A stretch of DNA of 64,000 nt. It comes from Plasmopara viticola (lineage: Eukaryota > Oomycota > Peronosporomycetes > Peronosporales > Peronosporaceae). The DNA lies in assembly GCA_001695595.3 (NCBI GenBank), contig MBPM02000071.1, positions 248,001-312,000 on the forward strand, given 5' to 3'. A program made the translations under genes and the position numbers. The first letter of the stretch is position 1. Every line of letters begins with the position of its first letter. Positions 22,370 to 32,773 of this stretch are shown here, piece by piece. The notes beneath the pieces were generated by a model. The model did no database searches. It had not been told where the DNA came from and saw nothing but the letters and a program-made list of their open reading frames with translations.

Positions 22370-25030
22370 CCCAAAGGGATGCGAATACATCATTGAAACA
22401 AATATCTTGAGCAATAAAATCACTAGTGGACTCATGATTGGACACAAACGTGTACAAAGTTTAAAGGACCTTTTTTAGTCGTAAGAAACTTTGATGCGCT
22501 GAAGAACTCGCGCGCCAGCAAAAAAAGTGCATCTCTTGGAATCTGGTGTTGGGTTCTCGATGCGTCGCCGAAGTAAGATGCAAGTTGCATGTCACAGACT
22601 AGACACGCGTTTGATCTCTTCTATAAAAAGGGAATCAAGAGCGTGTCCAAATTGCTACATGCGTGAGAAAGCCTATGCAATCGGTGATTTGAGCCGCTAT
22701 CTGATTTAATGCAAAACACATCATTAAAAATGATTGTCCGAAGGCAAGCGAGAGGTAAACTTATGTCAATTTGGCTGTATAATTGGAGTTTAACAAACTT
22801 CTTGATTGGTCAAATTAGACTTGCTTGTATTATGAAAGCTTTTGACAGGAAGAAGTCATCGATACACACGCATAATTTATTGGCTGGAATAGGACGAAAA
22901 CTAAATCGATTGAAGGGACAAGGCAGGTGCGTGTTCTCATAGAAAAAGTCATGTTTTTATTCTCGTTGTGCTTGCGAACTCTATAGAACGAAGCCGTGGT
23001 GGATGAATAGTCGAAAAAGATCTGATATCTTCAGAAAGTACACGTAATGATGCTTTCAAATTAAAATCAGCGGATGTTCAAATATGATTTGCGGCCACAC
23101 GGGGTAAAACTGCGGTTTAAAAATTGCTGCGAACGAAGGATTGCTGCCAAAGTCCTTAGAAAAAACACTTTGCACGCGGATAGTATTGTTGCATTGTCAA
23201 CAATTAGCACAATTTCGCATAACGAAAGTCGAGATGCGATACGAAATCAATCCCTTGATGTTACAACTAAACTTAGGTCGACGAAAAGAGTTTATATTGA
23301 CAGTGTGACGATATCACATAGTAGCTCTCTATATAACGTCTTCCGGTGAGCGACTTTGTACTATCTTTGGCCTTTAGGTGCTAGACCGCCTGCGATTTAG
23401 GGCAAGCGCTGGCGCCTGGACTCGCCAGCTGACGAATAGTTCAGCAACACAGTGAGAGCAGTGCAAATGAAGCCATTGCACTTCCTATGCACGGTCTTGC
23501 ACTTTAAAGAATCGGTTGAAGAGAGGCTTTTGACTTACAGGACAATCGAGCGAAGGATTTAGACGTGGGCTTCCATGCTAGTTCAACGTATAGGCCATAA
23601 AGCTTCATCCCTTGCCCTGACGTATAGCAATCGAGCAAAGTTTTTGTCCGATAAAGGGAATATTCGAGCAGAGACAACCGCAAAGGCTCTCGCGTATCAT
23701 TAGCATGGGGCACCAGGGTTCTATTAAGACAATCGAGAGACGCTTTCCGTGTAGTAACAACTCTAGCTCAAACTGAAATCCCTACAAAAAAGAGACGCTA
23801 CACCGCCATATAACGAAACTCAACTGCTTTTATGTAATTATTTAGGAAGTTTGCGTGAAAGATCTTATGGAAGTAACCAAAAAGCAGGTAATGTGGATCA
23901 AGTATGTCTAATACCCGAGTCTATGCACGCAGTTGACAGCAAAAAGTCGCTGCCGCAGCCAAAAATTGCCAAATCGGAGGCTACATGAAAAAGGATTTAG
24001 GGTTTAACCATGGGCGATTCCTTGCAATTATGAAATCTAAAGTATAAAATCGTCAGCGAGCTTTTAAATGTCTTTCTGACACAATTCTAGTCAGCCTTTC
24101 TGCTGATATAGACAACTGCCACGCCTTTTATCTTGCTACTGGCTGAAAGTGTTCCTTGATGTGAGTCAAAGCAATCGATAAATGTTCTAAGGGCCATCTC
24201 AAAACGATTCCTGTGCGTGAGAGCACATTTATATTGAAGCTTCATCATGCGTTTGAAGAAGATCTTGGACAAGTTAAGTCTCTATCAGGCTGAGCGACAA
24301 CTTCAGACTAGCGCAGAATTTGATTCGCTGAAAAAGTTTAGCTTTCGAGTCGACACCATCTTAGAAGCTATTTGACCGATCGTTTCTACAAATTACGAAA
24401 AGACCCAGAAGCGTTCTTCTAGTGGCAATCAGGCCTCTTAGTAGACTTCTTTAAAAGTGATTCGTGCTGCTGCAAGGTCTAAAAAACACACCCTTCACAT
24501 GATGTCCCATATGCTGTGCCGCTTCGCGACTGCAAGCAGAGTTACACGGAAGCATCTTCATGCACAACCACTATTTGACTTATCTTTGTGCAAAAAAGGC
24601 ACACTTGTAAAGAACACATAATTTTGTCGGGTTATGCGCGATAGCCAGCTGAACGTCAAGTTCAATCATTGCATTTGTGCGAGCATAGACGGCGTTCGTA
24701 CATATCCAGACGAAACGACTTAAATGCTTAAATGACCGGCTTACTTTTGAAGACGGCTTGGCCTTGTGAGTATTCTGTACAATTACGCAAAGAATTAAGC
24801 GGGATTAGTCCAGCTACTGCTATCTTTGCAAGAGAAAGATGCGACGTGTTCGCTGAGAAAAGAAAATCAAGCGCACTCAATGCCGTCGAGAAGAGCTCGA
24901 CAAAGATAACAATCTTGTCGCTCCCAGATATCTTTAAGCCTTTCACGTCGTCTGTGACGTAGGGACTTCGCAATCGATTGTGCCCTGATGAAGTTTGACG
25001 ACAACGATCAGGGGCATTTCATGAGCTTCC
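22370..25030. other. gene-poor tract with worn coding-like pieces
   Basis: Scattered plus-strand stretches read like protein for 30-45 codons (for example near 23850-23990 and 24250-24375) but are broken by stops. They may belong to the same dead gene as 21966-22369. No RNA gene or intact ORF with family features was seen. Confidence 0.4.
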
Positions 25031-25500
25031 GATCACAGCAGACGTCAAGAAGAATAGCAAGCTTCAATCCGTAGCCGTTCGAACTAAAAAGAGTCACCAG
25101 TCGCTAAGCTATCGCCTCAATGCGTGCGTGCACGTGTAGGAAAATAAGAGGACTAAATTTGTGTGCGTCAGAAGACTTAACACCTTAAAAACAATTACTT
25201 GCTAAGTTATCACCCTAAAGCGTCTGTGCACGTCTTGAAAGATAGAGTGGACTGATCTGTAGTTGCTCGACTCCTCATAGATGAGTCAATAGTTCCTTAG
25301 CTTTCGCTCTGTTGCGTCTGTTCATGCCTAGATAGATAGACGAGACTGATTTTCTCGTGTAAGACATTTGCACTTCTTGAACGATAGATAGGACTGATCT
25401 GTGTCAGTAAAAGGTCGCAGCGCTTCAGAGGAAAAGATTTTCGCTATGTTTTTGCTCGATTACGTCTGTGCACGTCTAGAAAGATAGCAAGCATCAACTT
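25031..25500 (+). repeat. degenerate ~95-100 bp tandem repeat array
   Basis: The phrase CGTCTGTGCACGTCTAGAAA, or a worn version, followed by GATAG..GGACTGATCTGT, recurs near 25041, 25121, 25221, 25313, 25365 and 25461. The usual spacing is about 90-100 bp, with one short unit of about 50 bp. The DNA between copies is also similar (AAGAGTCACCAGTCGCTAAGC and variants). Reading frames across it are broken, but the first unit is open, so it could be a dead tandem-repeat gene or a minisatellite. Confidence 0.65.
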
Positions 25501-25583
25501 GTACGGCTACGGCGAATAGCTCACTCTCGACAGAGAAGGCCATATTAATATTAATGTCACTTATTTAAGGCTTTGTGGGCGGA

Positions 25584-25922
25584 GCGGCAGCCAAGTGCTT
25601 ACCAAAGCCCCCATAGTACCCTTTTCTTTTCCATCGCCCGAAGGCAGAGATATCTGCGGACCACCGGAACGGCACGCACGCGTTCTTCGCTGCAGTTGAG
25701 TGGTAGTGCTTTTAAACCTTCTTTACCGGAGAGGATATTTGGTACGCTGGCTCGCCAGGCGCAGCCTTTATCGTAGAAATTGTTTTCGATGGATTGGGTT
25801 CCGATGCAACATTTTTAGGAGGTGGCTTTGTCACCGTTGAATGACCCGGCCGGCTAGCAGCCTACGTCGCTGGCACTATTATGACCAATCCGTTCTTAGC
25901 TGAAAGAGTGATGATTCAATAA
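25584..25922 (+). pseudogene. decayed coding stretch, unknown protein
   Basis: A single plus frame of 112 codons with four stops and strongly protein-like content, including FFTGEDIWYAGSPGAAFIVE and VFDGLGSDATFLGGGFVTVE. Composition suggests a former soluble or secreted domain. I do not recognise the family. It lies just upstream of the acetyltransferase gene but is not part of its frame. Confidence 0.4.
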
Positions 25923-26342
25923 TCATCCCGCTTTACTCTGTGTTATTCAAGTTTTTGAGCTTATATGTTAATAGATGGCTTCCCGCTAAAGAAGAATGGT
26001 CTTCCCATTGGTATTCGGGAAACACTTCTGAGAAAAGTCTAAAACTCTTTTCACATATTGCCGTGGTGACTTCAGCCCCTTATTAAGACTTAGATGCTGA
26101 ATTAAAGTCCATAAATAATTGGAAAAAAATATGTCTCTAAACGTCTATTTCACACATGGTGAACAGTCAGTCATTCGAGAATACGATTGCTTTTTTGCTC
26201 TATATGGGTCACAATCCGTACATATATTTTGCGATCTAATAGCTAGGTCTATAAACCAATCACTACACAGCACGTCTTTCTTTTGAGAAAAATCGGCCTG
26301 CGCCATTCGATCTTGATTACAAACAGACGGCCTCATATTTGG
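25923..26342. other. upstream region of the acetyltransferase gene
   Basis: AT-rich, 420 bp between the dead coding stretch and the first ATG. It presumably holds the promoter. I did not find a convincing initiator match. Confidence 0.4.
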
Positions 26343-29189
26343 ATGCCAACCCCCCGCAGCGAGCTAATAGTCCAACATCCTAATTGGAACAAAACGCCTA
26401 GACAAAACCAACATTCCGACGTGAAGTGTGCCCAAATGGGTTTGTCGTGTGAGCGCGGGAAAAGTCCTACAGCGTCGGACTCCCACACAAGCATACCGTG
26501 CGAGCAGCCCGCGCTCACACTATACGCTAGCAACACAAGCACTACTTGTGTTCCACCTGCAGCCGTCACGGCGACGCCGCATGGTCTAAAGCGCGCGCTA
26601 GGCGCTGCACCAACGTGCGCACCAAGCGACAAGAAGTTGAAGCGCGAGGTCGAGGTGAGCACACCCACAAGCCACGAGGCACACACAGAAGACGTCAAAA
26701 GTGTTGTTTTACCCGAAAAGGATTATTCGGGCCTCCGTTGTAACAGCCGTCGCAGTGCAGCGCTGTCACCATTGAACATTGCGTCTGCTGAGCAGATCCG
26801 GCAGCATTTCGATGACGTGCGTCGCGAGCTGTTTTTGCGGCCGATGCTGGCCATTGTGTCGAAACTTATGTTTCACAAGATGAACCACGGCTTTTTCAAT
26901 GTGCGGGTTGACCCTGTAGCGTGGAACATTCCACATTATTTTGAAGTCGTCAAGCATCCCATGGACCTTGCCATTGTAAAGAACAAGTGCTTGAACCTAG
27001 AATTTGCGACGGCTGACGAGTGCGCGGATACCATTCGTTTAGTTTTTAATAACGCGTGTCTTTTCAATCCACCTGGACACATTGTACACGAATCAGCGGT
27101 CGGGCTGTTGAAGGAATTTGAAACGGATTACGCCAAATACAAGGCCAAGGCTAACGCCATGGCCAAGCGCCGCGACGAACACTCGTGTCCTTATTGTCTT
27201 AATAATGTGTGCGGAATCTGCAAGGAAAAGTGCATTAACTTTGAGCCGCCGTTTGTCATGTGTTCGGGTGCATGTCGCCAGCGTATTAAACGTCATGCTG
27301 TGTATTATAAGAGTCCCGATGGACAGTACTATTGGTGCTCCAAGTGCTTTACCTCACTGCCAAAAATGTTATTGTTAAAGTCAGCATTTGGTCCACGAAC
27401 TGAGCACGAAGGGGTGGCGGTAGCAACAGAATACACAATTTCCAAGTTTGCACTGTTAAAAGCCAAGTTTACGGATGAGCTTACCGAGCCTTGGGTCCAG
27501 TGCGACCTATGTAATGGGTGGGTCCATCAGATTTGTGCACTTTTTAATGCTTGTGAGAATGCCAATGAAGATGAGGAAGTGCTGTACACGTGTCCGCTCT
27601 GTCGCCTTGAAGAATTTGATGCTGACAGAAAGAATGACGAGCTGGGAATGTCACCAACTGAAACGTCTGTTGAGGATTTTCCTGTTAAAGTTCAGAAAGG
27701 TTTCATGAGGTCTCACACCTCCACGTTAAAACGTCGACCATTTGTGAATGACTTTACGCGAGCGCTGGGTTTTCACGAAGAGAGTGAGGAAAAGGTGTTT
27801 GATTACTTGACTCGGGTAGATTCAAAGGCGTTGGACGCTAGCACCCCGACGAGATTTGTGAGAAGTCAAGACTTGCAATCATGTGATTTGTCTCGATTTA
27901 TGGAGACATGGGTGCAACAGCATTTAGAAAATTTGGGGGAACATGAAGCTGGACAGTCTATTGTTGTGAAAGTAGTGTCCTCCGTCAGAAGTTCGTGCCA
28001 TGTGAGCGCAGTCGTGCGCGAGCACTTTCGATCTGCCTCTCAAGAGGTAAGCGTACGTGATATTGACAAATCAAATTTTTTTTTCCTGAATTTTGTGTTT
28101 GATTTGGTTATAATAAGTACCCGCAAACTATCGACTACACATCAAAGGTCATCTTTGTCTTCCAGATGATCAATGGTGTTGAAGTCTGCATTTTTTCCAT
28201 GTAAGTGCAAGCATTTTGTCAGTGGCTTCCATGCTCTGATTGAAATCTGTTATCGCTTTAAAAGAGAACACTGATTTTTTTGGTGAAATGTGTACAGGTA
28301 TGTTCAGGAGTATGATAAACACTGTCAGTTGCCCACAAACCGCAACCGGACGTACATTGCGTATCTTGATAGCTTGGTGTACATGCGTCCGCGACATGTA
28401 CGTACAAGCTTGTACCACCAGATCCTCATCTCTTACCTGGCCGCCTGCAAAGCAAACGGTTTTGAGTACGCGCACATATGGGCTTGTCCTACCACGCGCG
28501 GGGGTGATTTTATTTATTGGTGCCATCCTTCTTTTCAAAAGAATCCTGGCAAAGAGCGCCTACTTCAGTGGTACTTGAGTATGGCAAGAAAAGCGAAAGA
28601 ACTGGGCATTGTGTTTGCATGCGACGACCTGTATACTCGCGAGTTTGAGCTGCTGGAAGAAACTCTTGAGAAACAGCTTCCTCCACACTTTGACGGCGAT
28701 TTCTGGCCTTGCGAAGCCGAGCGACTTGCTGCATCTCCTCTAAAGAGAGGAAGAAAGGAAGCAAACAGTGCAAGTGCGAACAGTGCAAAGTTTCGCAAAC
28801 GGGTTGGCGAGTCAGTGAAGGCAGCTTGCGATTCGTTGTTTGTTATTACCTTGCAACCTACGTGCGTCGCCTGTAAACAGCTGATAAGCAATGCTGCTTT
28901 TTGGCGGGCGAATAATTTAGAGGCCTTAGTCACATATTACTGCCGCAAGTGCCAGGGTGCTGTAGCAGACGCAGATTCTAGTGCTGAACAGAAGACAGTA
29001 TTTACTGATGCCTGCATTAATAGCAAGATGGAGGATATTGACCTTTCATGCCCCTTCCTCGATCAACGCCCCAGCATGCTTAAAAATTGTGAAGAACATC
29101 ACTACCAATTCGACAGCTTTCGGCGTGCAAAGTATTCGACAATGATGCTCGTCTATCATATTTCCTCGACGCAGCGCTCAGCGCAATAA
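26343..29189 (+). CDS. p300/CBP (HAC1-like) histone acetyltransferase, 892 aa
   Basis: Three exons: 26343-28046, 28118-28200, 28298-29189, with GT..AG introns of 71 and 97 bases. The joins restore the KAT11 core: SQE|YPQTIDYTSKVIFVFQ and INGVEVCIFSM|YVQEYDK match the p300 pattern FPYRTKALFAFEE..DGVDVC..MHVQEY. Order: Ser/Thr-rich N-terminus; bromodomain ~160-260 (acetyl-lysine reader); Cys/His zinc region ~280-345; PHD finger ~380-425 (WVQCDLCNGWVHQIC); KAT11 catalytic domain ~445-730 with YIAYLDSLVYMRPRHVRT and HIWACP; then a ZZ-like finger and the family tail HYQFDSFRRAKYSTMM. It should acetylate histones as a transcriptional co-activator in the nucleus. Metazoan and plant relatives carry TAZ fingers; none is seen here. 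The first ATG in frame was chosen; the frame is also open for 20 codons upstream without ATG. Confidence 0.93.
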
Positions 29190-29255
29190 GTGCACGTCAT
29201 TCCTCTCGTCGCTAAATTCGTAGAGCTCTATTAGCAGTAGTGTAGTGTCTGAAAA

Positions 29256-29261
29256 AATAAA
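29256..29261 (+). terminator. possible polyadenylation signal of the acetyltransferase gene
   Basis: AATAAA 67 bases after the stop codon. It sits inside the 126-bp gap shared with the convergent STRIP-like gene. Confidence 0.4.
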
Positions 29262-29315
29262 AACGGATAGTAAAATAAAGAAAAATGTAAAATACGAGGT
29301 GAATTTAGTAGGCCG

Positions 29316-31584
29316 TCACACGAATGATACCGGAAGAGGAGCTGAATTGGCTGATGCGTCCTGCTTTAAGTTTTCAGCGTCTAGCCATTTTTCGTATTGC
29401 TTGCTAAAGTTTACAGGATCAAGTTTGAGGGCGCTATACATGTTTGCCAAGCGCCCACCGTCGAGTATGAACAAGTCCGAGCTGAGCTCTTTACGGTCCT
29501 CGCAAATCATCGACGCCCCAGCAGGAAGCGGTTTGGCGCTTCCAAATGGCGAGTCAAAATAATGCTTGCGGTGATATGCTTGCATCTCCCCAAAAATGAT
29601 CCGCTCCACAGAATCTTGAGACGTAGGCTTGTTCAAATCATCATCTTCGTAGTGCAACCAGCCATCATCTAGCTCCGGTCGTACGTAGAGGTAGACCTCG
29701 GTAAGTAGGCTGAAACAAGTGTACTTCTTGACCCACTGTGTATAGAATAACCGGGACACATTCATGATTACTAAAAATATTTCACGTAAAGGACCAGCGC
29801 TACTCAACGAACCTGGTGCCCCAAATACTTTGCCTGTGACTTCACCAATTTTAGCGCATACAAACGGGGCAAAGGGATTTGCAAAGCTACCACCCGCTAG
29901 ACACATCATATACAGTCAGCAAATCAATGGATTAAAAAAGTAACAATCCTACTGCCTCAGGGACCTTAAGCCACACGATCGTTTGCCCGCGGCAAAGAGC
30001 ATTCTTGATGATATTTGGTTTTCTTTTGGTCAATTTCTGCAAGATTCTCAAAATACTCGTAATTGTCCTCGTCGACTGAATCGAGAACTCATTCATATCT
30101 TCCTCAAAGCGAATAGTACGCTTGTCTAGTTCTTTTTCAAGCGCATAAAATCCAGTTTTCGTTTCATCTGAGTCTTGACGCGATACCTGAAGGTACGTGC
30201 CAACATCTTTATTCATGAACTTTGTCAGCGTCGCCAGCACATTTGCCTCTAAAAAGAATTGCATAAAATATTCCGCCTTGCACGCATGACTTGCGCGAAA
30301 GTGCTTGTAAATAAGCAAAACAATCAAATTCGACACATCGAGAACGATCGCTTTCTCGCGAAGAATCCATTTCCAAAATTGATTGTCATTATTTTCACCC
30401 CCAGGTGTACTGAACTCGGTCATACCGTATTGGTCACCACCACCTGAAGGTCTCCGAGAGAAAAACGTACTTTTATCGCGAACATTTGATGCGCTGCTAC
30501 AAGACAAGGTCACCACATTTCCTAGAAAAGTGGCAAAGTCGCGCATGCAGGGTAAAAACAGTTGGTATAGCGTTTCAACACGCTCTTCCCATTCATCATC
30601 GAGTGTGTCCAGCGGTCTCGTTGCAAGGTCAGCATCACTAGATTGCTGACACTTGAGCTCATAGTTAGGTTTGTGCAAATACTTATTGTGAATCGCTTCA
30701 CGCTTCTTCGCAAACTTTTCCTTTTGTGGGTAATACGGATCCTGCGGATCCAACTGAATTGGGTCGTGGTAAGGCTTGAAAGTTTTACAATGCAACACAC
30801 CTGCAGCATCATCTTTAAGTATAGAGGGGTCAATATCACTTCGCTCGCGACGCAAGCGCTTAAGTGCATTGAGTTCGTCAAAATTGCCCAAGACAGCAGA
30901 GAACCACTCGTAGAATAGCAACAAAAGTCTCTTGATAGGAAAGCCGGGCAGCACATTGAGCTGGCTGAGGCAATCTAAAATAGACACTAAAGCATACGAA
31001 GGGCCCATGATACCGATTATCATGAGCTGGCGTTCAAACACAGCGTTCTTTTTGTGTGTGTTGAAAACGATCAGCAAGTAGACGAGCACCATGTCTTGCT
31101 GCAGGTCGTTGATGAGTTCATCGGTCTGGTCCAAGTCCAGATGATGAAAATTCAAGCCCCGAAACGCGTGAATTGAGCGCTGTAGACGATCTGTAAACAC
31201 CGTCAAGGCACCACACTCTTGCAATAATTCGTTGTTTGCCCGAGCTGCCTCAACTTGGGCCAGGACACACCCGCGGTTCGACGAAGAAGGACCACTATTG
31301 GCAACCGTACGCAGCGATCCCTCTGACAATAGCAGCAGCTCACGCTTCGCCCGGTAGCTCTTGTCGAGCGTTCGGACATTGGCTGCCGACGTATTTTCCA
31401 TCTGGTTTAGCAAAATGCATACGCGCTCACGGGACTTTCGGCGCGAGGCCGTGATTTTTTCCCAGAGACGCACAGCATCCCTGTCCGTTTCCGGGTCTAT
31501 GGCCTCTTCATGCACGTATGTGCAGAAGAAGTAGGCAAGCTTCTCCTGAAGCGACAACTCTTTAAGCAGCACTTCCTTATCCAT
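29316..31584 (-). CDS. STRIP1/2 (Far11/FAM40) family STRIPAK subunit, 707 aa
   Basis: Three minus-strand exons: 29965-31584 (540 codons), 29813-29896 (28 codons) and 29316-29735 (139 codons plus stop), all joined in phase 0. The short middle exon reads RLYALKLVKSQAKYLGHQ and joins to WVKKYTCF, which lines up with the STRIP motif LKLLK.QTKYLGRQWRKSNM. That alignment is the main proof of the model. The first exon is the N1221-like N-terminal half (helical, with LDQTDELINDLQQ). The last exon carries LYVRPELDDGWL followed by an acidic stretch, as in the DUF3402 C-terminal half. Family members scaffold the striatin-PP2A-kinase (STRIPAK) complex. Donor sites are GTCCCT and GTTCGT, weaker than usual. 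It is tail to tail with the acetyltransferase and divergent from the fatty acid synthase. Confidence 0.9.
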
Positions 31585-32773
31585 GAGTAATGTCCAGTTT
31601 TTCGATAGGGGCTATGCACTTTCGCGCAAATACCGGTAATTGAAAATATACCAGTCCTATTTTTCTGCACCATACCCAACCCCGGTATAAATTATTTGTA
31701 CCGGTAGTGTACTGCATTGTAAAATGCGCCGACGTCGACTACCACCGCCAAGTGACGTCATTTTGCCTGCTAGCCTATTAATTGGCAGACGATGAACATG
31801 ATACAGGGGCACAACTAGCGTAAGCACTACCGCCAGGCAAGTTGTTGCGAGGTAGTGACAAGAAGGACTCTCGTAGTCGTCAAGTTAAAGCCATACACCT
31901 AACAATCTTGTGAGTCGTGAGTGTTCGTTGAAATGTGGAACGCTGACGATCGACGTGATGGGGCAGGCGCGTCAGTCTGAAGTAAAGAATTTGTCGAAAC
32001 TTTTTTCGAATCCGGACATGGCATTATATGTAAAACATATTCGTACTCGTCCTGTCTGCCATCTGCGTCAGCCAAAGTCTGGGGCATTTGTCGGAATAGG
32101 TACGTGTACCTCGTCAGGGGCGCTGCCATAAAATCGCGTACGATTACCGTGGTTTAAAGCCCACGATGCTAAAAATTTTCTATTTTAATCTTCATGTAAA
32201 TACATACCACTCCAAAAGCGCATCCTACTAGCGCAAAACAAATCGCTGCTTGCTCAACGTTCAATACTTTGTTACTAAATATGGAGATCCACAAATTCAT
32301 AGCCTTGCGGGCTGTAAGTCTGCGCTATGACGTCTTAAAACATGACTGTGATAGCGACGCCAATGCGACTGCAATTGCGCCAAATTAATATAAAGCGCGC
32401 TTTTGACAAAAAAATCACTGTGACCGAATATCTGATACAAATATGAGATATAATATTAAGGGCTGACGTCGACGCTGCCGAAGACCGTGGCTGAAGTGCG
32501 TCATTCGTAGGCAGACGGTCTGGCTCTGCCCCTATACAATTTTCTAGTCAAATCACGTTGCGCAGTCCCCTATGTATGAGCATGATCAGTCTGCACCCTT
32601 TTACTGGAATGGCTTCATAGTCGAGGCAAGTTGAAATTGACAGGCCCAGAACCTTCATCCGCATCTCCTCACTGGAGCATTTCCTTCTCACAGCTCACTC
32701 GCCTGACCAAAACGACAGTAAGAAAGAGGTAGAAAATCCTCTAGACAATTCAAGTCTCTTTCTTGTCATCAGC
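31585..32773. other. divergent intergenic region between STRIP and FAS genes
   Basis: 1.19 kb that should hold both promoters. Short frames (31899-32131) are on both strands and unsupported. A pyrimidine-rich run just before the synthase ATG (TCAAGTCTCTTTCTTGTCATC) is a likely 5' leader. No clear initiator match was found. Confidence 0.5.

Noticed and set aside
26283..26342. Extending the acetyltransferase upstream to 26283
   Set aside because: The frame begins with TTG there. The first ATG in frame is at 26343, and there is no reason to invoke a non-ATG start.
28166..28200. Acetyltransferase intron 1 ending at 28165 (TTCCAG before ATGATCAATGG)
   Set aside because: It would skip the conserved segment equivalent to FPYRTKALFAFEE. 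The acceptor at 28117 keeps it (YPQTIDYTSKVIFVFQ) in frame.
30522..30956. 144-codon minus ORF in a second frame inside the STRIP gene
   Set aside because: It overlaps a well-supported coding exon on the same strand in another frame and has no family features.
32640..32773. Initiator in the synthase leader (CTCACTGGAGCATTTCC)
   Set aside because: It fits the oomycete consensus poorly at the central pyrimidines and the CA step.
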